Below, one piece after another: positions 11,600 through 23,535 of a stretch of DNA of 64,000 nt. Origin of the DNA: Kingdonia uniflora (Eukaryota; Streptophyta; Magnoliopsida; Ranunculales; Circaeasteraceae); the NCBI GenBank assembly GCA_014058105.1, contig JACGCM010000376.1, positions 992,001 through 1,056,000 on the forward strand, written 5' to 3'. The notes below the pieces were generated by a model. That model did no database searches and had not been told where the DNA came from. It was given only the letters and a program-made list of their open reading frames with translations. A program made the translations under genes and the position numbers. Every line of letters begins with the position of its first letter. The stretch's first letter is position 1.

Positions 11600-12115
11600 T
11601 AAACTTCACATGTTTATTTCGTGTACCAATATCTTGAATGTAGGTGGTGCAAGAGTCTTCGTGAATAGATCTTCTAAGTTGTCTACTGAGCGGTCTTGAA
11701 CAATAACAATTTAATTTTTCTTCTGTAATTCGTGAGTATGGAAGAACTTCAGTAAAAAAAATTTGGTTATGTCGTCTTGGATAGAACCTTCTCTATCTTG
11801 AGCGATGCATGCAACATTGTCTTCATAGGGAGAGTCATAGGTTTATTCTAGACAGAACTTAGTCCACAAGATCTACTAATATAATTCCTCATAGAGCGCA
11901 ACTTAAAATATTTTATGAAGTACAAGAATCTCTATGTGGCTCGAAGATGTAGTTGTCGTCGTCTGCTTCACTAATCTCCTTGAAATCACTGCATGTTTAT
12001 ACATAAATACGTAGCCCGTCTGATATCGACCTCTATGTGAGTCTGACAAATATCCAGCGTCGACGTACCCTATAATTTTATGTTAACCATTTATCGGGTA
12101 TAATAGGCCCAAACC
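11600..12115 (-). pseudogene. Copia RNase H domain fragment
   Basis: The minus-strand translation reads GYVDAGYLSDSHRGRYQTGY, then YEDNVACIAQ and DNLEDLFTKTL. These match the conserved copia RNase H blocks GYxDADYxxDxxxRRSxTGY, EDNxxCIxxx and xNxADxxTKxL. There are several stops between them. Confidence 0.88.
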
Positions 12116-12124
12116 TATTATACT

Positions 12125-12690
12125 TGTAATGACCTAATTCTGGAATTTGGACTTAGCCTTTACACCAAATGTGTCTAGAGCGCTCAAGAATATTAAACAA
12201 TAATCAACAAGATAATTTAGGGTGAAAAACCTTTGAATAGGTTAAAAACCACGACCTCTTTTGAGGATTTTGAGAAAGAGAAGATGATTATATTGAAGTT
12301 ACTAACGTATTACAATGAGCACTCTGAGTATATGGAATTTTGGAGTAAGGATTCTTCTGTGTAGAATTGCCTGTCTTTAACTTGTCGTTCTCTGGTCCTA
12401 TATATAGGTCTTATAATATGACCGTTTGATAACCATTAATATTTTTAATGGTGGACGTTACAAAGTGTATGTAAGATATTCTTTGACTAGATAGTATAAC
12501 GTTATGACCTCTGTTGCTGTACAATGGCTCTATTGATGACTGTACACTTACATAAATTGAACTGCTGCTGTTGAGACCGAAAGCGATGATTCGAACTGAG
12601 GAATATTAAATATGTCTTTAGTAGTGTTTCCTGTATGTTAATGAGGTCGAGGAATAAGCTTGAGTTCGAGATATGAAATAAGCTATTACA
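12125..12690 (-). mobile_element. Solo LTR nested in the copia element
   Basis: A 566-bp unit begins TGTAATGACC and ends GCTATTACA, so its ends are inverted (TGTAAT...ATTACA) in the TG..CA form of an LTR. The 5-bp flanks are ATACT (12120-12124) and ATACC (12691-12695), matching at 4 of 5. Removing it rejoins the copia frame from the YLK block before it to GLGLFYP after it. A TATA-like CCTATATATAGG lies near 12398. The orientation is not certain because that box is nearly palindromic. Confidence 0.72.
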
Positions 12691-12699
12691 ATACCGATT

Positions 12700-13500
12700 T
12701 CAGGTACCATAGAATGTGCTGATCATATTCTAGTGCCTTGGGTATAGTAGAACTGTGGCGGGCCAAGCAGTTCACAAGGAATGAGAAATCGGGTCTAGTA
12801 CATCCGGCTAAGTAAAGTAAAACACTAAATGCTTCTAGATAAGGTGCATCGGCTCTAGGAGCTCCTCCTCCTCATCAGGAAGGTGGAAGATGTCATTGTC
12901 CACCTCCAGGTGACAGACTATCATAGGCGTACTCAAGCTTTGAGTTGTATCCATATCGCCTATTGAACGAGTGCAACGCTACCAATATGTTTGATCCACA
13001 AATCATCATAATACTTGGTTTCCCAAGGTCTTTTATTTTGAATATATCTAAAAGTATTTGGCGGCTCTCGCGATCTCCCCTAAAGTTTTGATGATATCAA
13101 AATCATCTAGTACATTTTTATGATGACTAAACATGGATATGTGTTCTTAGTGAGAATACATGGGCAGATAAAACTATTTGCTTAGTCCCTGACCTCCAAA
13201 TACTTAGTCAACTTACTGCGTCACATAAGCCCTGATTGCTTCAAGCCAATAGTAACTTATCCAGTTTATTACGTATGTATCTCGTGCGTTGGAATTAATT
13301 ACTTCCGGAAGCTTACACTTCTTAGGTAGCTTCTTGTAGATGTTCGTATCTAGTTTCCCGTATAAATACGTGTTACCTACATAAGACGCATGTCTAGCTT
13401 GTCCTGGACAACTAACAGACTGATCAAGTACTAGAAAGTTATGGCATCTTTGAACAAAGAATAGGTATCATCATAATCGATGTCAGGTCTTATCGTAATC
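12700..13500 (-). pseudogene. Copia reverse transcriptase fragment
   Basis: The minus-strand translation shows DDFDIIKTLGEI (the YVDD region), IFKIKDLGKPSI, TPMIVCHLEVDNDIFHLPDE, TRPDFSFLVNCLARHSST and the start of the YLKG block, in copia order but spread over different frames. It is not translatable as one protein. Confidence 0.78.
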
Positions 13501-14249
13501 AATGTTAGGTCTCTTAGAGAATACCTGGGTAACTAGTCTTACCTCGACCTAATGATCTCTTCAAGTTCATTACGTTTTGATATGAATTCTTATTAATTGT
13601 ATCCGACAGGCTCTATGACATTACTTCGCATTTTACTAGCGAGTTGGGCCCAACTTGGATTCTAGACTCCCACTTTGGCCAATGTATAATAATACACAGT
13701 CATTTATAATAAGTGGTTTTGAATCCTCATCATAGATGGAGAGCGCAGCAGTGAGGTGGATGTGTTTTCGAAGATCACTATTGAACGATCCTACGTTGTA
13801 CAATTACATACATAATAGATCAAAATCTTTGTATCAACATGTATATGTGCCAAGCCGGGCTTGTCTCGTAATGTATCAACAAGCCGCGTAGTTACTATTG
13901 CCTTGTCGATGGGTGGTTCTATCCTCGATGAACAGGCTACACCATAAGTCATATCTTGTCCCTTATTATGTTGTTCATCGGCTCATAATATTTTCTTCCA
14001 ATGGTGTTCTGCGCATAGCGCGAGTCTTAGATTCATTTATGGGAGGCACGCTAGCTCCTCAGAATGTTTTGCTGTACAGGTGCATTACCTGTAGGTACAT
14101 GCACCATTTTCACTCTAGCAGTATCCCTGAATGCATCTAAGTATTCATCTACATCCTGCTGCAAGTGAAGAATCCGTTGGACCTTATTGTCACTCTATTA
14201 TGAAAATGGATCCAGATGATACAACAATGGCGTCTCCTAAAAATCTTAG

Positions 14250-14500
14250 GACTTTTCCAAAGTATTATGTCATATCCCCCCTAATGTGGTTAAAATTGTC
14301 CTATCAATGTGATAATCTGCTTATGCAGTAAATATGTCACCAGTGGATTTCAAATATCTAACAATATATGACAAATAGCAACCTACATAAATACTAGGCC
14401 GACGTTAGGGACCCAACTTTGTGCATTGTAGAGGTATCATCGATACCTGCACGATACATTCCACTGTGCACAGAAGGGCGATACTGGGTTCCTACCCAGT
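14250..14500 (-). pseudogene. Copia integrase C-terminal fragment
   Basis: The minus-strand translation reads RRPSIYVGCYLSYIVRYLK, then TGDIFTA and ADYHIDRTILTTLGG. This matches the copia post-integrase block (RRLGIYVGYxSPSIIxYLxPxTGDxFTARFADC). Stops interrupt it. Confidence 0.75.
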
Positions 14501-14752
14501 TACTAGTTGCTTTGGGAAAAACTGATATTTTTTATCAGACGAACTCTAATGAGTATCATGGGGAACAAGAATGCGTGAGCAATAATGTATGGCCCACATA
14601 CTAGCTGGAAGCAGTGACTGTAATAATAGTGGTTAAGCGATTAGATCTAATTACTGGATTAGGTTCTCCGCTAACCCAAACTAGGTATGGAAATGGGGTA
14701 CTCTCGATGTTCAATAAGTTATCCTATTAGTGGTACAATAATCATCTGAAGT

Positions 14753-15259
14753 GTGGAGAAAGAAGACCCCATTGAGCTTGACTTTAGTCCGACTTTATGA
14801 AATGACTTGAGAGGTGTAGGATAAGTGGGAGCTGCCTCATGCAGCAAAAGTGAAATACCACTACTTTTAATGTTATTTTACATATTTTATGATTCGGAGG
14901 CGGGAAATCGCCCCTCCTTTTGGTTCCAAGGCCCGTCTCGGCGGGCCAATCAGGGCGGAAGACATTGTCAGGTAGAGAGTTTGGCTGGGGTGGCACATCT
15001 GTTAAAAGATAACTGGGGTGGCACATCTGTTAAAAGATAACGCATGTGTCCTGAGATGAGCTCAACGAGAACAGAAATCTCGTGTGGAACAAAAGGGTAA
15101 AAGCTTGTTTGATTCTGATTTCTAGTACAAATACAAACCGTGAAAGCATGGCCTATCGATCTTTTATACCTTCGGAATTTGAAGCTAGAGGTGTCAAAAA
15201 AATTACCACAGGGATAACTGGCTTGTGGTAGTCAAACATTCATAGCGACGTTGCTTTTA

Positions 15260-15297
<38 letters not shown>

Positions 15298-15751
15298 GAA
15301 TTCACCAAGTGTTGGATTGTTCACCCACCAATAGGGAACGTGAGCTGGGTTCAGATCGTCATGAGACAGGTTAGTTTTACCCTACTGATTACAGTGTCGC
15401 GATAGTAATTCAACCTCGTACGTGAGAAACCGTTGATTTACACAATTGATCATCGCGAAAAGCCAGTGGCGTGAAGCTACCGTGTGTAGGATTATGACTG
15501 AACGCCTCTAAGTCAAAATCCAGGCTAGAAATGCGGCGCATATGCCCGCCGCCCGCTTGTCGACCCGCAGTAGGGGCCTTCAGGCCCCTAGAGGCATGTG
15601 TCGTTGGTCAAGCCTTCGCTACAGACGAGTAGCAGGGGCCGCCATAAAGTACAATTCCCATCTGGTGGCAGGTAAAATCATTTGCAGACGACTTAAATAC
15701 GCGATGGGATATTGTAAGTAGCAGAGTGGCCTTACTACCACGATCTACTGA
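14753..15751 (+). rRNA. Degenerate 3' part of nuclear 26S (25S/28S) rRNA gene
   Basis: About 1 kb runs collinear with the 3' end of plant 25S rRNA. It starts at GAAAGAAGACCC, passes GAGCTTGACT, GTGAAATACCACTACTTTTA, TCTGTTAAAAGATAAC, ACAGGGATAACTGGCTTGTGG (the peptidyl-transferase loop region), GATGTCGGCTCTTCCTATCA (sarcin-ricin side) and ends at ATCTACTGAGATTCAG. Many substitutions are present, a large share of them C to T or G to A compared with the usual plant sequence, together with a 28-bp tandem duplication. It is isolated, lacks the 5' part and any 18S or 5.8S, and sits beside copia sequence. It is best read as a displaced, dead rDNA piece. Confidence 0.93.
14985..15040 (+). repeat. 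28-bp tandem duplication inside the rDNA fragment
   Basis: Copies at 14985-15012 and 15013-15040 are identical (CTGGGGTGGCACATCTGTTA and on). A normal 26S rRNA has a single copy, so this breaks the rRNA fold and shows the fragment is not functional. Confidence 0.95.
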
Positions 15752-17400
15752 GATTCAGACTGAAATACGCAATTGGTCTCACTGCTAGTACTTTCCTCTC
15801 TGATAGCTAGCGATGCCCTTTTGCCTGTCTTGGTCATGGTTAGTGCTTCAATTCCCTGACTAGTAGCGCTTCCCATCACCCAAACTGAGCGATCCCCATG
15901 AAATATGGGTCTCACTAGTAGTGTTTCCATCTATCACGGTTAGTGCTGCCTTTGTGAGTTCATAAATTACCTTTCTAAGTAACTGATATTATTGTTATCT
16001 TTATTTAGGTGATTTCCACAACCACTTGATATTCACTCTATCCTTACTCATTCCATTTTATAAACATTATTTATTTATTTCTCTAATCTCTAAGCATATC
16101 AATGCCATTGCCACTTCCTGGATTATGCTCAACCCCCTGGTCTAATATAGTTTATTATCATCGAAGACATGAGTATGTGGATGTAAGTAAAGAGATCTTA
16201 GTTTGGAACTAGTCACAGTATTGGCGCCAGTTCACATACAAGTATGAAAATCCCGAACTTGTGGACAATAATTTGTATATTAAGCTGTAGTTTTCCTTTG
16301 TTACACTACTTAAAGGGAACTTGGACTTTTATTGATGATATATAATCTAACCCTTCTTATACAGCAACAGTAATAAGCTTACTTGCAGAGTTCTTTGCTT
16401 CGCTTAAATCTCCTTATTGCTCCATAATTCGATTCCCTTTACCAATCCTTTCATCTTCATTCATACTTTTATTTTTCTAAATTCCCCATCCTCATCGATT
16501 TTTATTACTTGAAACTTTAGTTGTGTACTAAATCAAACCTCACCTTCTTGAATCATATGTTACACCAATAAAATCTTCAAATTTGTTACTGAAACGAGAT
16601 CGCTTATTCATAGATTCTTCTGTGATCTCTCAAAATCTGGTGCTATTAAGTTAAGCATAAGCAACCCTTCCTTTATCTCCTGAATCTCTCTCTAGCAACC
16701 CTTTCTATGATCAACACAACATCTCCCTCTTTACCGTCTCTCTCGTATTTCTCTCTTAGTTTCTCTCAAAGTGTTTCAATCCATAATTATTTGTGTTTTC
16801 TTACAAATGATGGTATGAAATTTAGGGTTTTTCTCCCACTAGATCAAAGGGGTTGGGGTCTCGAGTGGAAAAAAGAGGAAAAAAACGAAGAAGAGAAGAT
16901 GAGTTATGAAAATTAATTAGACATGTTGGGCGGGAAATTAAATAAAAATGAGAGAGAGACCTTTAAAGACACGTTCAGTGGAGACTACACATGTTTAAGG
17001 GTAAGAAATATTTTTATCTTCTCGAGATTCAAATACGAAAAGATATAACATTTTTTTTTTAACTTGACTGTGTGCCCATAAAAGTTTCCCCACCCATTAA
17101 ATTGTCAACCAATAGGAGGTAGGGTTGTCAAATCCGGACTTGTCTGCGAACACCTTATGAGATTATTTTATCATAATAATACATAAAAAGCATGAATAAA
17201 GCCATACTATAATCCTATCATTATTAAGAGTATCTTCTTGAATTGTCAACAAATTGATTACCGTACCACTATTGTATGATCGGCCAGCCGACACAAACTA
17301 TATGTTTTAATGTGTAAGTGCACCACGTATTCTTATTTTGAAATAATTTAGGTCGCAAGTCCACATCAAAGGACCCAAACTGTACTTGTAACCATTCCAA
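15752..17400. other. Non-genic stretch before the glycosyltransferase gene
   Basis: Immediately after the rDNA (15770-15960) the word (G)ACTAGTAG/TTAGTGCT recurs several times without a clean repeat unit. From 16000 onward I see AT-rich sequence and pyrimidine-rich patches but no domain. The open frame at 16707-16916 is low-complexity and has no homology I recognise. Confidence 0.45.
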
Positions 17401-17437
17401 ACAATTTTAATTCTTCTCCTCACCTTCACATTTCTCC

Positions 17438-17465
17438 CCTTCTCCTTCTCCTTCTCCTTCTCCTT
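17438..17465. repeat. (CCTTCT)n pyrimidine repeat upstream of the GT4 gene
   Basis: About four to five units of CTTCTC/CCTTCT in the upstream region. Such tracts are common near plant transcription starts. Confidence 0.8.
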
Positions 17466-17807
17466 GTTTAGGATTTCGCCTCCTTAAAGAAGCGTATCCT
17501 CCAGTACCCTGGGACTCCCACGTCTGTTGCCTCCCTCAAATAATCGCTTCTCATGCATCTCAACCTCCGCTCTCAAAATCATAACAGCTCCTCCACTATC
17601 ACTAGCCACGACGATAAAAAGACCACCGGCGCACGCGCGTTGAAAGTGAGGTTATTTATTTGTAGGCAACATCTTGAAGTAGAGGATCAACATCACCTAG
17701 ATCATGATACGTGCAAGTAGCACGTAGGAGACTCTTGTCTTCCCCTCCAAATATTTCTCAGTCTCATACTTTCAGACAAAAATAATAATAAAAATTTCTT
17801 CTAAAAC

Positions 17808-17810
<3 letters not shown>

Positions 17811-17838
<28 letters not shown>
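17811..17838. promoter_or_regulatory. (CT)n tract in the GT4 promoter or leader
   Basis: Fourteen CT dinucleotides about 500 bases before the start codon. In plants, GA/CT tracts at this place are bound by BASIC PENTACYSTEINE proteins; that role is inferred here. Confidence 0.5.
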
Positions 17839-17842
<4 letters not shown>

Positions 17843-17971
17843 CTTAAAGCATCAAGAATCTTTGCTCAAACTCTTGTTAGATCCCCAATCACCAATACCC
17901 ATCTCTCAAAATTGAAGCATTTCATCTCAAATCATCTTCAAGTAGAAACCCAGAGTCCAAACAATTATTTG

Positions 17972-18188
17972 GTAAGTTTTTTTTAGTTTAATTTCAGTAA
18001 AGATTGAGAGATCTTTGGGATTCTAGTGTTGTTTGATTAGTAATGCTAAAGGGTATTTAGATTTGGTGTAAATGTAGAGTGGGTTTTAGTGATCAGTGAG
18101 ATTTAGAGCTAAATTTTGATGATTTTGATGTTTTTTGTGCAATCAAGAATGTAAAGAACTGTTTTTTTATGTTGTTTGGTTGGTGTAG
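17972..18188 (+). other. Probable leader intron of the GT4 gene
   Basis: A donor TTG|GTAAGTTTT and an acceptor GGTGTAG|GTTC bracket a T-rich segment that ends about 130 bases before the ATG at 18317. The assignment rests on splice consensus and composition. Confidence 0.5.
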
Positions 18189-18316
18189 GTTCAAGAATTG
18201 GATTTGGGGTTCTGGGTTTTACGAAAGATTGGTTTTTTTAGGGTTTCTGATTTGGTTTGTGGAGATTTCAACTATTTTGAGTAAGTGTTTAGTAGTTCAG
18301 TGAGGTGGAAGGAGTT

Positions 18317-21300
18317 ATGGATGATAAGAAAGAGTTGCGACTCTCGTCTTTACGGCCGAGTGGGGGTTTGAAATCGACTCCTAGAGGAGGGGGAGGAGGA
18401 GGAGGAGGAGGTTCACCTTCATTGCGGAGATTACATTCTAGTCGAACTCCTAGAAGAGACGGTAGAGGCAGTGGAAGTCATTTTCAGTGGGTTCGTAGTA
18501 ACCGTCTGTTGCTTTGGTTGATATTGATTACTCTTTGGGCTTATCTAGGGTTTTATGTTCAGTCAAAATGGGCTCATGGTGATAACAATAAGGAAGAGTT
18601 CATTGGGTATAAAAGTAAATCAAGAACTTTGGCACCCAATTTAGTTACTAATGAAGATATCCCGCCTGTTAACAATTCTACTAGCGAAAAGGGGTTGGAT
18701 ATGAAGAAAATAAATGTGAGTTTGGCCAAAAAGGGGAATGGGGTTTCATCTCGTCGGACTATGTCTTCGAGAAAGTCGAGGAAGTTACGTGGTAAGCCTC
18801 AGCCTAAAGAGAAGATTGTCTTGGATGGCGGAAACAATAGCTTGGAGGAGCAAGAAGAGGATATTCCTAAGAAAAATACTACTTATGGATTACTTCTTGG
18901 TCCATTTGGCTCCATAGAGGATAAAGTTTTGGGGTGGAGCCCTGAGAAGCGATCGGGTACCTGTGACAGAACAGGTGAATTCAGGCGTCTTGTTTGGTCC
19001 AGAAGATTTGTGTTGATATTCCACGGACTTTCATTGACTGGGGCTCCCATTTCGATGATGGAGTTAGCCACAGAGCTTATGAGCTGTGGGGCTACGGTGT
19101 TTGCCGTTGTTCTCAGTAAGAAGGGTGGGTTGATGAAAGAGCTTAGTAGGCGAAAGATCAATGTGCTTGAGGATAAGGTCGAGCAGAGCTACAAAACTGC
19201 AACAAAAGCAGATCTTGTGATTGCTGGATCTGCTCTCTGTGCATCATGGATTGGTGAGGAATACTTTACTCAAGTGTTATCAGTCTAAATTTCGTCAATT
19301 CTTATTAGTTTATGTTGTGATACATTATAATTCATTTGTTTTATTTTCTTCTTTATTCGGGAAGGAGCACTAGTTCATTTGCTATTAATGGTGATTTATT
19401 ATAAGTCAATACTCATGATTTTATGAGATCACTTTGATCCCTTGACATGATATTTCTCTTGTTTATTGTATAGGATGGTGATGCTTATATCGAAGGGCTT
19501 TTGTTTGATATTATTTTTGCCAGTTATCGCCATGCATTTTTTATGTCCTATGAACCAAAGGACATTGTTTTCGCCTCTGCTTCTTCATTAGTAGGTTACA
19601 GCTACATACTATGCCCTATCCATATAAAAGTACAGATTACAAGAGTATTATTTAGTATCAAAATCGTCTATTCCCATACTTTCATCCTTCAGCCAATGTG
19701 CTACTACAGCTACATAACATGCTATATCTGACTTGTACTCCATGCAGCTTGTTGGTTGGATTGATTCTGACATATTATTGGATTGAAAGATTTGTATCAA
19801 AAATTTCCTTTTTCTTTTTTGTACAATCTTCTTTGTGGTTTTAGCTAATATTGAGTGTTTTTTGTCAGAACAATATACTGAACGTTATCCAGCTTCATCT
19901 GGTCAAATCGCATGGTGGATCATGGAGAATAGGCGGGAATACTTTAATAGATCCAAACTTATGCTTAACCAAGTAAAGATGTTGATATTTTTATCCGAAT
20001 CGCAATCTAAGCAGTGGCTAGCCTGGTGTGAAGAAGAAGGAATTAAACTGCGCTTTCCGACTTCAATACTTCCGCTCTCTGTTAATGATGAACTAGCTTT
20101 TGTAGCAGGCATTCCTTCTTCTCTGAACACTCCATCATTCAGTGTGGAGAAGATGCTGGAGAGAAGACAATTATTGCGGGAAGCGGTTCGAGAAGAAATG
20201 GGGTTAACAGATAATGATATGCTCGTGATGTCTCTGAGTAGTATCAACCCCGGGAAGGGTCAGTTATTGCTTTTAGAATCAGCAGTTTCAGTGGTTCTAG
20301 AAGAATCTATAACTAAAGCTTCAGCTATTAAAGAGAATATCTCTGGTGGCACGGTTGGACTAGGCCGTTCTACCTTGGCTATAAAGAAACGCTCGAAACG
20401 GAAGAAGAAAACTAAAAGCCCACCAATTCTCTATTCATTCGGTAACCACACGAATAATATGACCCTTGATGGTAGTCACAACAAATCTACAGGAATACCC
20501 AGCCTCAATTCCTCCAGTAACAATGTTTCTCTTGAGAGTAGTCAGAAAAATACAGGATTACCAAATCTCGGTTCCTCCAGTAATTACACGAATAACGTAA
20601 CCCTCGAGGGTAGTCAGAAGAAACGGAAAATGGTGTCTGACAATGAGGGAATGAAGGAACAAACGCTTAAAGTTCTAATTGGTTCTGTTGGTTCCCTGAG
20701 TAATAAAGTTGTTTATGTCAAAGGACTCCTAGGCTTTTTATCCCAGCACCCAGAGCTGTCTAAGAGAGTGTTATGGACTCTAGCAACTACTCGTGTTGCC
20801 TCACTTTATGCTGCAGCAGATGTTTACATCATGAACTCCCAGGTAATCATATTTTCTTACTGCTTCTTACAGTTAATGGATGGCAAATCCCAGCTATACC
20901 CCAAGTATACTTATCTATTGAAGCATTAGATATTCAGAATTAAGAGATTCCACTTGAATTTTTCGGACATGCCTATTACAAGTTGACCATACTGAGTTTT
21001 GAATACTAGCATAAGCTTTGACATCACTCATCGGGCATATGATGATAGGGTTTAGTTTTGATACTTTTCTATCTTGCATCTTCCTTGAAAGTTAGCGTGG
21101 TCACCAGATTTGGGTTCTGACGCAGAAGATGATTTCCCAGAAAACTTCATTTACCATAATAAATATTTTTTTCAGCGAGAAAAAATCGATAGAGAATTTG
21201 GACTGGAAACCTAAGATAATGTCCAAGGAAAGACATTGGGGCAGAGAGAATGTAGAAAGGAAATGTGAACCTAGAAAATCTAGACAGAAAGTCTGGACAA

Positions 21301-22354
21301 ATAGAATCTAGGGCACGGAATCTAGAGATGAAAATTTTGGAATGACTGAATTTATAGAAATGATATAGGAAGAGAACATCGATAGAGAATTTGGACTAAA
21401 GAGTATATAGAGAATATTGATAGAGAATTTGGCCTTTGAATCCTAAGATAACATCCATCAACATTTCAATAGACGAAATGTAGAAAGAAAATGTGAACCA
21501 AGAAAATCTCGACAGAAAGTTAGGACATATAGAATCTAGGGCGAGGAAATCTAGAAATATAAAATTTGGATTGATAGAATTTATAGATATGATCTAGAAA
21601 GTGAAAAGGTGGAAAGAAAATTGGACTGAGAATCTAAGGAGGGAAGAATTTAGATCGAGAATATCGAAAGAGGAAATTTCGGCCAAGAGTATCTATTGTG
21701 AAAATTTGGATTAAGTTGAACTGAGAATCTTGAAACACAGAATTTACATGGTCTTCCGGTAAGAGAGTTTGGATATGGTAGGTTTTAGATCCACCTTTGG
21801 TTGAGATGTAATTCTGTTTTTTATGTGTTAGTTTTTCATGTTATGGTTTAATATTATCTTGCTTATTGAAAGTGATGTGATTCTTTATCATGTACAGGGA
21901 ATCGGAGAAACTTTTGGGAGGGTGACAGTTGAAGCAATGGCATATGGTCTTCCGGTATAACACTCATACTCAGCTTTTCATTCTTATTCTCTCCAAGTAC
22001 TTAGCACCTTCCTAATCGACGAAGAATAATGTTAATCATCAAATCTGAAAATTTGCTCTCTGGGGTAATATTAACATATCGAAAATGCACATATCTATGT
22101 TCTTGCAGGTGCTCGGAACAGATGCGGGAGGGACAACTGAGATTGTCGAGAACAACGTAACAGGTCTCCTTCATCCTGTAGGTCGACCAGGAAATCGTGC
22201 CCTTGCCAAGAACCTCCTTTATCTGCTTAAAAACCCTTCAGAGAGGGAACGAATGGGAATCAAAGGAAGAGAAAAGGTAGAGAAGATGTACTTAAAGCGG
22301 CAAATGTACCAGAAGTTTGGCGGGGTTCTTATCAAGTGCATGAGAGTCAAATAA
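18317..22354 (+). CDS. GT4-family glycosyltransferase, type II membrane protein
   Basis: Exons 18317..19253, 19869..20842, 21898..21954 and 22109..22354 join in frame to 737 aa. The protein has a basic, glycine-rich N-terminus, one membrane segment at about residues 64-81, a variable stem, then the catalytic part from FVLIFHGLSLTGAPISMMEL to the end. Conserved blocks are QIAWWIMENRREYF, LSSINPGKGQLLLLES and GIGETFGRVTVEAMAYGLPV, which contains the GT4 EX7E motif (Glu641 and Glu649). Arabidopsis At1g75420/At1g19710 are the closest relatives I recall. It probably acts in the Golgi; donor and acceptor sugars are unknown. The first ATG is 18317; the frame upstream opens only with GTG. The 3' end faces the EPCR gene. 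No damage was seen. Confidence 0.93.
21186..21620 (+). repeat. Imperfect ~231-bp tandem repeat in GT4 intron 3
   Basis: Purine-rich blocks recur at a spacing of about 231 bases. GATAGAGAATTTGGAC is at about 21188 and again near 21420. The block beginning TAGAAAGGAAATGTGAACC (near 21251) recurs as TAGAAAGAAAATGTGAACC (near 21482). Both copies continue through AGAATCTAGGGC. More diverged pieces follow to about 21720. Confidence 0.7.
21747..21763 (+). other. Duplicate of exon 3 end with a splice donor, inside intron 3
   Basis: CATGGTCTTCCGGTAAG nearly repeats the real exon 3 boundary at 21942-21958 (CATATGGTCTTCCG|GTATA). The copy carries a stronger donor consensus (GTAAG). It may be a relic of a small local duplication or chance; no open exon precedes it. 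Confidence 0.4.
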
Positions 22355-23535
22355 AACTTTATAAACTCAGTTTTTATCATTTTTTTATGGGTGTTATTGC
22401 CCAGTTACCATATGTTTCATTCTTGAAAAGTTCCGATAGAATCATCAGTTACTACCTTTTACGTTTCTTGAAAAAACAGATTATCTTCTGGAATTTTTGG
22501 AGATATTTCTAGATTTCAATTGAAAAGAGAGTACAAAGTTAGATATGCAGGTAAATGCATGGTGAATGCATTTGTTACATGAATCTATGGGTGAATATCT
22601 GTCTGAGCCTTTTTCTTTTTTTTATAAGCATCAACTGTCTGAGCTCAATTTTCTTTTTGTTTTCGTACAATACTGTTGGCATGTTTTATTCAGAAATGTT
22701 CGAACAACAGTATGAATTTAAATTTTGGACTTGGATCTTATCAAGGGTATCACCAAAAGCTCCTTGAGCAATGAAGGCTCAAGATCTACTTTGTGTATTA
22801 ACCATCATACACCAAAATAAAAGGCCGCTGCACTGAAACTTAATATGAAATAGAGCACTGATACATGTTCAAAAGCTGAGGATCTTAAAAGGCAGAGGGC
22901 TAGATAACAAGACTATTAGGGCATGCATACGACTCGTAACTCTATAGTTCAGTCGTGCCTGTACAGAAATCAAGATTTATACATACACCGCTTTATTTTG
23001 CACAGTTCTTTGAAAATTCAGCGAACTTTCCCGCTCTTAACAGGCCAAAAGCAAGGGGACAGAGTTATAACATACAAATCAGACTATTAGAAAATATCAG
23101 ACAAGAAAGTGATTTGATTCAATAATATGTAAAGAAACATAAAACCCTTGTCATATCTAAAAATAAGAGGAAACATTTTCTTTTTGTTTGATTTTAGAAG
23201 GTATATAGCATTATTTGGGCCAATTGCTCCAGTCAGGCAAACACTTGAAACCCGAATTGAGGATAACCTTAAAAAGAGGAGAAGAAAAAAAAATTCTGTA
23301 CAAAAGATGACCAGCGAAAATTCTACACACGCTTTCCCTCTCAGAGGAGCGAATCCGTCTCCCACTTCTAACGCAAACTATGAGCTCTGTTAAATCCAAG
23401 AGCAAAGATTCACTGGTAAAATTAAATGGATTTTCTGCCCCAAAACTTCCTGTGAAAAAATGCAGTCTTCTAAAATTCAAGTATTTTGCCAGTTAATGCC
23501 GCAAGTAACCTGTTACAGAATCAACCAGGTTTCTT
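22355..23535. other. Tail-to-tail space between the GT4 and EPCR genes
   Basis: The left part holds the GT4 3' untranslated region and the right part that of the EPCR gene on the other strand. The short open frames in both directions near 23087-23480 overlap each other, have no motifs and are treated as chance. Confidence 0.5.

Larger units (their letters stand above)
11010..14752 (-). mobile_element. Decayed Ty1/copia retrotransposon
   Basis: From right to left on the minus strand the order is integrase C-terminal part, reverse transcriptase, then RNase H, which is copia order. All are broken by stops and frameshifts. A separate solo LTR (12125-12690) is inserted between the reverse transcriptase and RNase H parts. 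The left edge probably lies between 11010 and 11460. The right side is cut by the rDNA segment that starts near 14753, and no gag or 5' LTR was identified beyond it. Confidence 0.82.

Noticed and set aside
16221..16230. TTGGCGCCAG as a tRNA-Asp primer-binding site of a gypsy element
   Set aside because: Only eight or so bases fit and no LTR end or gag is adjacent.
18305..18316. Earlier start for the GT4 gene, four codons upstream
   Set aside because: The codon there is GTG. The first ATG in frame is 18317, and plant nuclear genes rarely start at GTG.
18883..19161. Minus-strand frame under GT4 exon 1
   Set aside because: It is the shadow of a strongly conserved coding exon on the plus strand.
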